Origin: Balneolaceae bacterium
GTDB taxonomy: Bacteria > Bacteroidota > Rhodothermia > Balneolales > Balneolaceae
Length of the DNA: 40,583 bases
Assembly (NCBI GenBank): GCA_017640605.1
Contig: JAEPQH010000025.1
Span: forward strand, 1 to 40,583
Direction: 5' to 3'
Part shown: one piece after another, positions 16,770 to 24,769 of the stretch
Numbering within the stretch: position 1 is the stretch's first letter
Layout of the letters: every line of letters starts with the position of its first letter
Position numbers and translations under genes: made by a program
The notes under the pieces: generated by a model
The model's input: the letters and a program-made list of their open reading frames with translations, nothing else
Database searches by the model: none
Told to the model about the DNA's origin: nothing

Positions 16770-18074
16770 ATGCGACAACCATTGCTTAATGAAGGAGCCA
16801 ACGAACTCAGCTATGAAATACGCGAGATCGTAAAAAAAGCGCGCATTTTAGAAAAATATGGAGTTGAAATCTCGTGGGAAAATATTGGTGATCCCATTCA
16901 AAAAAATGCCCACATCCCGGAATGGATTAAAGACATTGTGGTGGATCTAACCAGAAATGATAAATCCTATGGTTATTGCGATTCTAAAGGTGTGCTTGCC
17001 ACCAGAGAGTTTTTAGCAGAGCGCACCAATGAACAGGGCGGGGTACAAATTACGGTTGACGATATCCTTTTTTTTAACGGATTGGGAGATGCCATTGCAA
17101 CGCTTTATCAATATCTGAGACCTACGGCGCGGGTTATCGGTCCCTCTCCGGCATATTCTACACATTCATCGGCTGAAGCTGCTCACGCCGGAAATTCTCC
17201 TCTTACTTATCGCTTGGATCCAGAAAATCATTGGTATCCGGATATGGAAGAGCTTCGCAATAAAGTGAAATACAATCCGAATATTGTGGCTATTCTGTTG
17301 ATCAATCCGGATAACCCAACCGGAATGGTATACCCTAAAGAGATTTTGGAAGAAATCGTAGAATTAGCTCGGGAGTTTAAACTGTTTTTGATTTCTGACG
17401 AGATCTACAATCAGATTACTTATAACGGTGCCATAGCATATTCTCTGGCGGAAGTGATTGGCGATGTACCGGGAATTGCGATGAAGGGAATCTCCAAAGA
17501 ATTGCCCTGGCCGGGTTCGCGCTGTGGATGGATCGAATATTACAATAGAACCGCTGATCCCGATTTTAACCAGCTTTGTAAAGTTCTGGATGATGCAAAA
17601 ATGATTGAAGTTTGCTCAACCACACTGCCGCAAATGGCGATTCCCAAAATCTTGGGCGATCCTCGATATGAAACCTATCGTAGTGATTTAAATGCAAAAA
17701 CGGGATGGCGAAGTCGCTTCATTTCCGAAACGCTTCAAGATATTCCCGAACTTACTTTTAATCCTACATTCGGGGCGTTTTATAACACTATTATTTTTAA
17801 AGAGGGAGTGCTAAATCATCGGCAGTCGCTTCCAATCGAAAATCAGGAAGCCAAACAAAAGGTAGAAGAATGGGTGGATGGCGTTTCACTCGATTTCCGA
17901 TTTGTATACTATTTACTAGCCTCAACAGGGATTTGTGTAGTTCCTATTTCATCATTCTGCTCCGATCTACTCGGGTTCCGAATTACCCTACTCGAAGAAG
18001 ATGAAGAACTTCTGAAAAAAACGTTCACCACCCTCCGCGATGCCATTCGAACTTATTTGGATTCAACTAAATGA
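16770..18074 (+). CDS. Class I/II PLP-dependent aminotransferase
   Basis: A 434-residue fold-type I aminotransferase. Recognisable motifs are SYGYCDSKGVLATREFL near the N terminus, LINPDNPTGMVYPKE, LISDEIYNQITYNG, and the PLP lysine Lys243 in GISKELPWPGSRCGW. The C-terminal FRITLLEEDEE supplies the substrate-carboxylate Arg. It resembles AlaA/aspartate-type enzymes but carries an insertion near residues 345-370. It moves an amino group between an amino acid and a 2-oxo acid; the substrate is unknown. It is followed after 80 bases by a class IV aminotransferase, so two unrelated aminotransferase folds lie side by side. Confidence 0.9.
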   Translation: MRQPLLNEGANELSYEIREIVKKARILEKYGVEISWENIGDPIQKNAHIPEWIKDIVVDLTRNDKSYGYCDSKGVLATREFLAERTNEQGGVQITVDDILFFNGLGDAIATLYQYLRPTARVIGPSPAYSTHSSAEAAHAGNSPLTYRLDPENHWYPDMEELRNKVKYNPNIVAILLINPDNPTGMVYPKEILEEIVELAREFKLFLISDEIYNQITYNGAIAYSLAEVIGDVPGIAMKGISKELPWPGSRCGWIEYYNRTADPDFNQLCKVLDDAKMIEVCSTTLPQMAIPKILGDPRYETYRSDLNAKTGWRSRFISETLQDIPELTFNPTFGAFYNTIIFKEGVLNHRQSLPIENQEAKQKVEEWVDGVSLDFRFVYYLLASTGICVVPISSFCSDLLGFRITLLEEDEELLKKTFTTLRDAIRTYLDSTK

Positions 18075-18075
18075 A

Positions 18076-18152
18076 AAATTCAAAATGAAAGATGAAAAAT
18101 AGTGTACTATAAGTGGTTCAATTTTGAATCTTAAATTTTTCATTTTGAATTT
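18076..18152. repeat. Perfect 15-base inverted repeat between the two aminotransferase genes
   Basis: AAATTCAAAATGAAA (18076-18090) and TTTCATTTTGAATTT (18138-18152) are exact reverse complements, and the loop repeats variants of the same words. It fills nearly the whole 80-base gap. Confidence 0.7.
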
Positions 18153-18154
18153 CT

Positions 18155-19078
18155 ATGGTACACGGTACGCATAATGCATTAGATGACCCGCGGAATGAGA
18201 ACGTTTTGATCTCAATAAACGGAGAGCTATTTCCCCGACATGAAGCAAAAATTTCGGTATTTGATTCGGGATATTTGGTGGGTGATGGAGTTTGGGAAGG
18301 TTTGAGGCTGCATCATGGTATACTGGTTTTTTGGGATGATCACATGGATCGGTTGTATCAGGGAGCCAAAACAATTGGCATGGAGATTGGGATGGATCGA
18401 GATCAAATAAAATCTCAAGTATCAAAAGTGTTGGATGCGAATGATATGACAGACGGTGTGCATGTTCGCATCATGCTAACCCGCGGAATCAAAAAAACGC
18501 CAAGTCAGGATCCGCGGCTCACCATTTCCGGGCCAAATATGGTAATCATAGCCGAGCATAAAAAAGCCGATCCTGAAACACGAAATAAAGGCATCACCTT
18601 GTTTACAAGCACCATTCGTCGAGGCTCGCCCGATTATTTAGATCCAAGATTGAATTGCCATTCTAAACTCCACGAAGTGCAGGCCCTTATTCAAGCCATA
18701 GAAGCCGGCGCTGATGAAGCACTGATGTTGGATGTGAACGGATTTGTGAGCACCTGTAACGCCACCAACTTTTTTATGGTGAAAGATGGCGAAGTGTGGA
18801 CCTCCACCGGGCAGTATTGCATGAATGGAATTACACGGGCCAAAGTGATTGAAGTCTGCGAGCAGAACAACATTCCTTGTCACCAAAAAAACTTCTCGCT
18901 GTTCGATGTGTATGGTGCCGATGAAGCCTTCGTTACCGGAAGTTTCGGAGGATTAACTCCCGTAACCAAAATAGATGGAAGGCAGATTTCCAAACAAGTC
19001 CCCGGCACAATCACCGGCTTACTCCAACAACTCTACGAAGGGAAAATTGAAGCAGCTTCGCTGAATGATAAATTTTAA
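18155..19078 (+). CDS. Class IV aminotransferase (branched-chain/D-amino-acid type)
   Basis: A 307-residue fold-type IV PLP enzyme related to IlvE, DAAT and aminodeoxychorismate lyase. Motifs include ISVFDSGYLVGDGVWEGLR near the N terminus, the AGADEALMLDVNGFVSTCNATNFFMV region (the ExxxxNxF PLP-binding part) and GITRAKVIEVC. The only lysine near the expected Schiff-base position is Lys171 in DPRLNCHSKLHEV, which is offset from the IKSLNYL lysine of IlvE. A sulfotransferase-like gene follows 84 bases later. An amino-acid substrate is likely; assigning ilvE would go beyond the evidence. Confidence 0.87.
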   Translation: MVHGTHNALDDPRNENVLISINGELFPRHEAKISVFDSGYLVGDGVWEGLRLHHGILVFWDDHMDRLYQGAKTIGMEIGMDRDQIKSQVSKVLDANDMTDGVHVRIMLTRGIKKTPSQDPRLTISGPNMVIIAEHKKADPETRNKGITLFTSTIRRGSPDYLDPRLNCHSKLHEVQALIQAIEAGADEALMLDVNGFVSTCNATNFFMVKDGEVWTSTGQYCMNGITRAKVIEVCEQNNIPCHQKNFSLFDVYGADEAFVTGSFGGLTPVTKIDGRQISKQVPGTITGLLQQLYEGKIEAASLNDKF

Positions 19079-19088
19079 ATGCTAAGTG

Positions 19089-19156
19089 TTAAATGGTAGC
19101 ATCAGAATTAATTTCCAAATTCAAAATTTAGCTTTTAAAACTTAACATTTAACATT
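19089..19156. repeat. AT-rich inverted word repeat before the sulfotransferase-like gene
   Basis: TGTTAAATG near 19089 is the reverse complement of CATTTAACA near 19147, with partial repeats of TTAAC, AAATT and TTTAG between. It fills the 84-base gap in the same way as the repeat at 18076. Confidence 0.5.
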
Positions 19157-19162
19157 CCATCT

Positions 19163-19882
19163 ATGGTTAAACGAATTTGTGTGTGGTCGGGGCCACGAAA
19201 TATTTCCACAGCGTTGATGTATTCCTTTGCACAGCGCAAAGATACTACCGTAGTAGATGAGCCACTGTATGCGCACTATCTAACTTCAACTCACGCCGAC
19301 GAATATCACCCCGGTGCAGAAGAAGTAATCGACGATCAGGAAAACGACGGACAAAAAGTGATCGATGAAGTGATTTTTGGCGATTATGACACACCGGTAG
19401 TGTTCTTCAAACACATGACGCATCACCTGGTGGATCTAGACTGGAGTTTCATGAAAGACACCATCAACGTGATTTTAACCCGCGAGCCGAAGGAAATGCT
19501 CACGTCCTTTATTAAACAAATTCCGAACCCAACGTTAAGAGATACCGGCTATCCCCAGCATCTAGAGTTGATGGAATATTTGAAAAGTATCGGGCAAACT
19601 CCGCTGGTAATCGATTCCAAAGAAGTGTTGATCAATCCCCGAAAAAAGCTCTCTGAATTTTGTGAATACGTAGGAATTCCCTTCGACGAAGCCATGCTAA
19701 GCTGGCAAGCCGGCGCCCGACCTGAAGACGGAGTGTGGGCAAAGCACTGGTATCATAATGTGCACAATTCTATCGGCTTTCAACCTCATCAACCCAAGGA
19801 CGAGGTAGTTCCTGAACACATTAGAGAACTCTATAATCGGTGTTTAGAGTACTATAATCGACTAGTTTCAAGGAAAGATTAG
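19163..19882 (+). CDS. Sulfotransferase-like P-loop protein linked to the class IV aminotransferase
   Basis: A 239-residue protein with an N-terminal phosphate-binding loop WSGPRNISTALMYSF (about 8-22), the sulfotransferase-type 5'-PSB loop rather than a Walker A. TVVDEPLYAHYL and NVILTREPKEMLTSF match the region around the 3'-phosphate-binding site of PAPS-dependent sulfotransferases. No signal peptide. Proteins of this type are often encoded beside class IV aminotransferases, and as I recall plant branched-chain-aminotransferase-like proteins carry both domains in one chain. It is last in the five-gene cluster. Sulfation of the aminotransferase product is possible but not shown. Confidence 0.8.
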   Translation: MVKRICVWSGPRNISTALMYSFAQRKDTTVVDEPLYAHYLTSTHADEYHPGAEEVIDDQENDGQKVIDEVIFGDYDTPVVFFKHMTHHLVDLDWSFMKDTINVILTREPKEMLTSFIKQIPNPTLRDTGYPQHLELMEYLKSIGQTPLVIDSKEVLINPRKKLSEFCEYVGIPFDEAMLSWQAGARPEDGVWAKHWYHNVHNSIGFQPHQPKDEVVPEHIRELYNRCLEYYNRLVSRKD

Positions 19883-20000
19883 AAAAGTTGGATTGGTATT
19901 GATTCACTGCTGGCAATGCTGTTTTTTGTTGTGCGACCGATTACACTTTTTAACAAGGTGAAAAATTCGGGTAACAATAAATAAAAAAACAGGGTATTTG

Positions 20001-21215
20001 ATGAAGTACACAGCAATAAAACGATCAGCTCTTTTAATGCTACTGGTATCAGTTGTAGCCTTTGGATGTAAGAACGGAACAGAACTTACAGCGCCGGGCT
20101 CTGAAGATGCGGTTGAAGTAACAGCAGTAGAGGGTCAATACATCGTTGTATTAGATCAGGTAAAAGGTAAATTTAAATTGGGTGAACCTCAGCAGATAGA
20201 AGGAATTCGACAGGCTGTAATTGAAGCCAATAATCTTGTGCCTGAGCGTATAGTTAAAAGATATAACCATGCATTGGCAGGCTTTACAGCAACGCTAGAC
20301 CCAGATGAGTTAGTAAAAATCCAAAACGATCCGTTTGTTAAGTATGTAGAACAAGATCGAATAGTTCGGTTTGCTCCTCCATGCGGAACCCCGAAAGGCG
20401 GTCCATGTGATGGCGATGGTGGCGGTGGAGGAGGAGAAGATCCGACTCAGGAAACACCATACGGTATTACACGGGTTAATGGCGGCGCTACTTATACAGG
20501 TAGCAACGTAGCTTGGGTACTGGATTCAGGAATTGATTTAGATCACCCTGATTTAAATGTAGATGCATCCCGAGGATTTAATGCCTTTACTTCTGGTAAA
20601 GATGGACGTAGCCTAGATGATGGCGACGGTCATGGAACTCACGTAGCCGGAACCATCGCTGCAATCGATAACAATCAGGGAGTAATTGGGGTAGCAGCCG
20701 GTGCTACTGTAATTCCAGTAAAAGTTTTAGATAGCCGTGGAAGCGGGTCTTATTCTGGTGTAATTGCCGGTGTGGATCATGTTGCTGCTAATGGCTCTTC
20801 CGGTGATGTTGCAAATATGAGTCTTGGTGGACCTCCATCACAGGCTCTTGATGATGCCATTGTTGCTGCGGCTCAAAATGGAATCAGATTTACATTAGCT
20901 GCCGGTAACGAAAGCACTGATGCAAACAACTCATCTCCTGCACGAGTGAATGGTAACAACATCTATACCATTTCTGCTGTGAACAGTTCGGATGTATTTG
21001 CGAGTTTCTCTAACTATGGAAACCCTCCTGTTGATTATGCCGCTCCCGGTGTGTCTATAAAATCAACCTGGAAAAATGGCGGATACAATACCATTAGTGG
21101 TACTTCAATGGCGGCACCTCATGCAGCCGGTGTACTTTTACTAGGTAATCCATCTTCTACAAGTAATGCCATCGGCGACCCTGATGGAAACGCTGATCCG
21201 ATTATCGAGAACTGA
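20001..21215 (+). CDS. Lipoprotein subtilase (S8 family serine protease)
   Basis: A 404-residue subtilisin-like protease. The signal peptide MKYTAIKRSALLMLLVSVVAFGC ends in a lipobox with Cys23, so it should be lipid-anchored. Residues about 45-123 form an inhibitor I9 propeptide (GQYIVVLDQV ... FVKYVEQD). A Gly-rich, Cys-containing linker follows, then the S8 domain with catalytic Asp175 (VLDSGIDLDHPDL), His211 (GDGHGTHVAGT) and Ser369 (GTSMAAPHAAG). A TTG three bases upstream is in frame, but the ATG at 20001 is preferred. A strong terminator follows, so it is monocistronic. Confidence 0.93.
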   Translation: MKYTAIKRSALLMLLVSVVAFGCKNGTELTAPGSEDAVEVTAVEGQYIVVLDQVKGKFKLGEPQQIEGIRQAVIEANNLVPERIVKRYNHALAGFTATLDPDELVKIQNDPFVKYVEQDRIVRFAPPCGTPKGGPCDGDGGGGGGEDPTQETPYGITRVNGGATYTGSNVAWVLDSGIDLDHPDLNVDASRGFNAFTSGKDGRSLDDGDGHGTHVAGTIAAIDNNQGVIGVAAGATVIPVKVLDSRGSGSYSGVIAGVDHVAANGSSGDVANMSLGGPPSQALDDAIVAAAQNGIRFTLAAGNESTDANNSSPARVNGNNIYTISAVNSSDVFASFSNYGNPPVDYAAPGVSIKSTWKNGGYNTISGTSMAAPHAAGVLLLGNPSSTSNAIGDPDGNADPIIEN

Positions 21216-21238
21216 TGATAAATCGCTGATTTAAAACG

Positions 21239-21270
21239 AAAGCGCCTTGAGAAATCGAGGCGCTTTTTTT
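21239..21270 (+). terminator. Intrinsic terminator of the subtilase gene
   Basis: AAAGCGCCT (21239-21247) pairs with AGGCGCTTT (21258-21266), followed by a T-run. Confidence 0.85.
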
Positions 21271-21409
21271 GTGGCTACATGAAAAGAGGAGTCGATTCTG
21301 GAGGGATTATTTAAGGAGTGTGAAGTGTATTATCGAAACCTAATCGATAAGCTCAATTGATCTTGTAATAACCAATTTATCCTAGAATGGATTTATTTTC
21401 CTGAATGTC

Positions 21410-21417
21410 TATATTTG
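21410..21417 (+). promoter_or_regulatory. Promoter -7 element of the parDE operon
   Basis: TATATTTG is an exact TAnnTTTG element 26 bases before the antitoxin start. No good -33 match is visible. The following TATATATA stretch and the dyad ATTTG...CAAAT (21413-21430) are candidates for autoregulation by the antitoxin. Confidence 0.5.
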
Positions 21418-21442
21418 CTATATATAAACAAATTTAATTGAT

Positions 21443-21676
21443 ATGAATGTTAGTCTTACAAAAAAACAAGAAGAGTATATCACAAAGCAGATTGATACAG
21501 GAGATTTTCAGAACGCAAGTGAATTGGTGAGAGATGCAATTCGATTACACCAGTTTTATCGAGAGCGGGTTTTGAAAGAATTAAAGCTTGAAATCGAAAA
21601 AGGATGGGAAGGTCCTATTTCTTCGAAAACCGTCCAAGAGATTGTTAAGGAAAGAAAACAAGCACATAATGTATGA
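21443..21676 (+). CDS. ParD-like antitoxin (ribbon-helix-helix)
   Basis: A 77-residue protein with an N-terminal ribbon-helix-helix (MNVSLTKKQEEYITKQIDTGDFQNASELVRDAIRL) typical of ParD/CopG DNA-binding antitoxins. The charged C-terminal half (RERVLKELKLEIEKGW...) would wrap the toxin. Its last eight bases overlap the toxin gene, the standard order for parDE. It should neutralise ParE and repress its own promoter together with the toxin. Confidence 0.88.
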   Translation: MNVSLTKKQEEYITKQIDTGDFQNASELVRDAIRLHQFYRERVLKELKLEIEKGWEGPISSKTVQEIVKERKQAHNV

Positions 21677-21959
21677 GGTACTGCTTTCGCTTGAGGCTGA
21701 AAAGGATTTGGTCGATATTTTTGAGTACAGCTTAATGGAGTTTGGGGTTCACAAGGCTGAGTTATATACCCTCTCTTTCCAAGATGCTTTTGATTTACTA
21801 GGTGAAAATCCGGTTGTAGGAAAAAAAAGAGACGAGATTAAATCGGGGCTGCGCAGTATCGTGAAAGAAGAGCACATTGTTTTCTACCGAATCATGAACG
21901 ATCACATTCTTATTGTTAGAATATTGCATTCCAGCAGAGATATTAAGCGCTTTTTATAG
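21669..21959 (+). CDS. ParE-like toxin (RelE/ParE superfamily)
   Basis: A 96-residue RelE/ParE-fold toxin: MYEVLLSLEAEKDLVDIFEYSLMEFG at the start, then the conserved GLRSIVKEEHIVFYRIMNDHILIVRILHSSRDIKRFL with its HSSRD signature. ParE proteins poison DNA gyrase, whereas RelE relatives cut mRNA; the spacing and HSSRD end favour ParE. The frame is open for 27 codons further upstream inside parD, but the ATG at 21669 gives the family-standard N terminus and an 8-base overlap. Confidence 0.88.
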   Translation: MYEVLLSLEAEKDLVDIFEYSLMEFGVHKAELYTLSFQDAFDLLGENPVVGKKRDEIKSGLRSIVKEEHIVFYRIMNDHILIVRILHSSRDIKRFL

Positions 21960-22099
21960 TTTCTCATGCTCAGCAACTTGTATTGAATGATCTTTATAAT
22001 TTGAAGTGAAGTAGTCACGATGAATCTATCTTCGATCTCCAGTAGATAGCATATTTGAATACTGTTCACTCTTTGCTGTTTACTGATTATTCCTAATTC

Positions 22100-22150
22100 T
22101 TAATTGAACCATTCTTAATTGATCATCTTCGCTAAAGCTTCGATGATTAA
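22100..22150. repeat. AT-rich intergenic word repeat
   Basis: The gap between the toxin and the Y-family polymerase holds TTCTTAATTGAA and CATTCTTAATTGATC in tandem, then the dyad ATCATC...GATGAT around TTCGCTAAAGCTTC. CATTCTTAATTGA also occurs at 1132-1144. Confidence 0.5.
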
Positions 22151-22159
22151 AATAATTCC

Positions 22160-23500
22160 TCACGCGTTTCTCTCCAAAAAGTGCGTATTTCCTTCCACGC
22201 GATGTAGCGTATTAGCACTGATGATGGTTCCTTTACCATAGCGATTGTTGATTTCGTCTAACGCTTCGTAGCGAGCTACATGCTCAGCTTCATCCTGGAA
22301 AAAAAGGTTCATTTGACTGGTTTTGTCGATCTGATGGGTGCCGATCATCAGGTTACGGATTTCCATGCCTTGTTCTGCGGCTTTGGAAATGGCAGGGAGA
22401 ACCCGATCCATACATGCTTTGTAAATGTACTTGTTTACGTTGGTGTAGCCATCGGTTACGAAACGGAATCCCACCCAAGGCAGATCAGTGTCGTTGTAGC
22501 CGAACATCCCGCTGAAGCTGTTGGCTCTTATTCCGTAAGCCCGCATCCGGTAGCAAATCATTTCTATACCGATAGCAAACTCGCCTTTAATGCGCTCTAC
22601 ATCCTTGCTGCCTTCTGAAAATGTATGCCCGTAGCTTACGCCCCATTTTGGGGAATACTCGTCGTTCTCTTCGAGGATGCGTCCCTCATCTTTGCCTGTA
22701 ATAGTTTGGAAAAGCATCCGCCCGAAATTGGCGCCGAACAGGCGGATAAACGTTCGGATGTTTCCTTTGGTGGCTACATCGCCAATAGTTTGGTAGCCTT
22801 CGGCACGAAGATGCTCATAGCGTTTGCCGCCCACACCCCACACTTCATTCAAATCCATCGGATAAATGTAAGCACGTTCGTCGTCATCGGTAATAATGAT
22901 GCTGATTCCTCGCGGTTTGTCCAGGCTGCTGGAAAGCTTGGCATAAGTTTTCGAGCGTGCGATTCCGAGAGCACCAAAAAGTCCGGTTGCCTCATAAATC
23001 TCGTTTTGAAGTCGACGCACAAACGTGCGTATTTCTGATTCCGATTTTTCTCTCATGAAAGTGAGATCCATGAAATACTCATCCATAGAATAGCGCTCTA
23101 CTTGGTGTGAATACTTTTTCATGATGTGATGCACCTGCTTCGAGATGGCGGTATAGGTCGCGTAATCCACTTGCAACATGCACACATACGGACATAGTTT
23201 ATAAGCTTCCAGCGCACTCATCCCCGTTTTGATGCCAAATGCCCGGGCCTCATACGAAGCCGTTGCCACGATGCCTTTTACCACTCCGTTTTCTTTGCGC
23301 CATCCGCCTACAATAAGCGGGACCCCATACATGCGTTTGCGCAGCTGCTCCACTTGCGCGTAGTAACAGGCAAAATCGAAATGCAGGTACAAACGATCTT
23401 TTCTCGAGCGATGCTGATGCTCAGGATATACGGTGTTGTAGAGCGTAATTCGGTGCACATCGTTTTCAGGATGTGCCGGGTTCCCCTTTTTCTTGGGCAT
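22160..23500 (-). CDS. dinB: Y-family DNA polymerase (DinB/Pol IV-like)
   Basis: A 446-residue translesion polymerase. The start is taken at 23500: GAGGAGGAG lies just upstream and the longer frame only adds a non-conserved 55 residues. The first metal motif is LHFDFACYYAQVEQ (usually HVDMDAFFASVEQ; the metal Asp is kept but the second Asp is Ala), and the second is YSMDEYFMDL with the catalytic Asp-Glu. LGIARSKTYAKLSSSLDKP is the fingers/palm signature, and GVGGKRYEHLRAEGYQTIGD is the thumb helix-hairpin. A 40-residue N-terminal tail precedes the palm, longer than usual. It copies damaged DNA with low fidelity. It is divergent from an unknown gene 70 bases away. Confidence 0.87.
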   Translation of the reverse strand: MPKKKGNPAHPENDVHRITLYNTVYPEHQHRSRKDRLYLHFDFACYYAQVEQLRKRMYGVPLIVGGWRKENGVVKGIVATASYEARAFGIKTGMSALEAYKLCPYVCMLQVDYATYTAISKQVHHIMKKYSHQVERYSMDEYFMDLTFMREKSESEIRTFVRRLQNEIYEATGLFGALGIARSKTYAKLSSSLDKPRGISIIITDDDERAYIYPMDLNEVWGVGGKRYEHLRAEGYQTIGDVATKGNIRTFIRLFGANFGRMLFQTITGKDEGRILEENDEYSPKWGVSYGHTFSEGSKDVERIKGEFAIGIEMICYRMRAYGIRANSFSGMFGYNDTDLPWVGFRFVTDGYTNVNKYIYKACMDRVLPAISKAAEQGMEIRNLMIGTHQIDKTSQMNLFFQDEAEHVARYEALDEINNRYGKGTIISANTLHRVEGNTHFLERNA

Positions 23501-23570
23501 GATTTTTCTCCTCCTCATTGATATGTATAATATATGTGTGTACTTTAAAACGACCAAATCCAATTGACAA

Positions 23571-24182
23571 ATGAACAAGTTTCCGCTGGTAGAAATGGTC
23601 GCTTTTTTTTGCCGATTTACTCGGCTCGAAACTCCGATATGGAGACGGGGATTGGTGCGACACACCCGACGAGTTCGATCCAGTCACACGAAGTTGGAGG
23701 GCGGGATAAAGAAGTCGCAGTACACGGTGGAAACCAAAGAAGGGGAGATTGTGAATCTAAGTCTCGATCACGAAGAAATGATTTGGGAGTTGGATCCCAT
23801 AGATCCGTTTAAGGGATTTGTAATCGATCGGTTGTTGGTGTATGTAAAGCGACACAAACACTTGCCTTCCGAATCTCATCGGATTGTCCCGATTCGCTTC
23901 GAGCTCATCCCCAGAGAAAAACTGGATCGAAAAACACCTATTGAACTCGCTTTTATGGATCGGATGCAGCCGTATCGTTTCAAAAAAGGGAAGATTTCGA
24001 TTCAAGTGAAGCAAATCGAAACGCGACATCTTGAAAATGTGATGGTAACCAAGCATGCCCATTATGTGGTAGAGGATACCGACGGACGGTTTTACCATCT
24101 GGTGTACATTTTAGACGAGGGCGACTGGCGGTTTATGCAGGAAGTGGACGAGCAGTTTTTGTTTGTAAGAGCGAAGGGGTAG
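23571..24182 (+). CDS. Hypothetical protein divergent from the Y-family polymerase
   Basis: A 203-residue protein I do not recognise. The N-terminal 45 residues are basic (WRRGLVRHTRRVRSSHTK); the rest alternates beta-like stretches such as FKGFVIDRLLVYVKRH and VPIRFELIPREKL. The end (GRFYHLVYILDEGDWRFMQEVDE) loosely resembles small proteins found beside ImuB/DnaE2 polymerases, but this is a weak impression. No signal peptide or membrane helix. The 70-base divergent intergenic region with the polymerase suggests shared control, perhaps a damage response. The true start could be internal, because the first 40 codons are less conserved in style. Confidence 0.6.
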   Translation: MNKFPLVEMVAFFCRFTRLETPIWRRGLVRHTRRVRSSHTKLEGGIKKSQYTVETKEGEIVNLSLDHEEMIWELDPIDPFKGFVIDRLLVYVKRHKHLPSESHRIVPIRFELIPREKLDRKTPIELAFMDRMQPYRFKKGKISIQVKQIETRHLENVMVTKHAHYVVEDTDGRFYHLVYILDEGDWRFMQEVDEQFLFVRAKG

Positions 24183-24728
24183 AGTTTTAATATTCAATAT
24201 TCAACAAGGAGTGAACAAGGTGCAGATGAATTACGAATGACGAGTAATGAAATACGAATCACGAATTGGTGAGCGATTTCGGTCATATACAAGCGAGGAC
24301 TTTAGTCCTTCTTGATTTAAGGGAAAGGTAAGAATAATTGAACTTTGAACAGTTGAACATCGAGCAATCGAACAATCGAACTTTAATCAACTACGTTCAG
24401 AAAACTTCGTTGATTGTAGGTTTGCGAGATATGAGTTGGAGTCTTATTTCGGCACCCGTCAACAATTAACGACTAACGAAATTAAGTCTCTCTGATCCGC
24501 CGGCTGGCGGAGAAGAATCTAAACGGATGAAATGAATACTCTTAATTTCATGATCTATGAACATGGATTGGTAGGTGGAACCTGTTCGGAATAGCCGATG
24601 CTTTTCCGGTAGATATTATTCTATTCATAGTGTAATAAATTATCCTTTAATGTTGTTTTATTTACATAAAAGGCAATAAAGTACTCTTTGTATAAAATAA
24701 AATAGTAAACCTTATTAAAGAGCCATAT
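24183..24728. other. Non-coding stretch made of short word repeats and hairpins
   Basis: About 550 bases with no credible gene. It contains repeated words (AATATTCAATATTC; ACGAATGACGAGTAATGAAATACGAATCACGAA; TTGAACATCGAGCAATCGAACAATCGAAC) and at least three clear hairpins. These are AGGACT-TT-AGTCCT (24296-24309), an imperfect AATCAAC...GTTGATT (about 24386-24417), and the GC-rich TCCGCC-GGCT-GGCGGA (24496-24511). The last 150 bases are AT-rich and probably carry the hipBA promoter. Confidence 0.6.
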
Positions 24729-24743
24729 ATTACATATAGTAAT
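24729..24743. promoter_or_regulatory. Operator-like dyad before hipBA
   Basis: ATTAC-ATATA-GTAAT is a perfect 5-base dyad 27 bases before the antitoxin start, a typical place for HipB autorepression. No matching second copy is evident. Confidence 0.4.
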
Positions 24744-24769
24744 GCAAATATTAGTTTATAGGGTAAAAT

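Noticed and set aside
19968-19973. Half-site CGGGTA before the lipoprotein subtilase
   Set aside because: Only one half matches the NarL-type dyad; the paired half is absent, so it is not counted as a regulon member.
19998-20000. TTG start of the subtilase
   Set aside because: The adjacent ATG at 20001 is a better start and leaves the same signal peptide.
22280-23038. Two plus-strand ORFs opposite dinB
   Set aside because: Antisense shadows of a strongly conserved polymerase frame.
23501-23570. LexA box in the dinB divergent promoter
   Set aside because: No recognisable known LexA palindrome; only AT-rich direct words, so no SOS operator is claimed.
24183-24769. CRISPR-like array
   Set aside because: Repeats are short words of variable spacing, with no constant repeat-spacer pattern.
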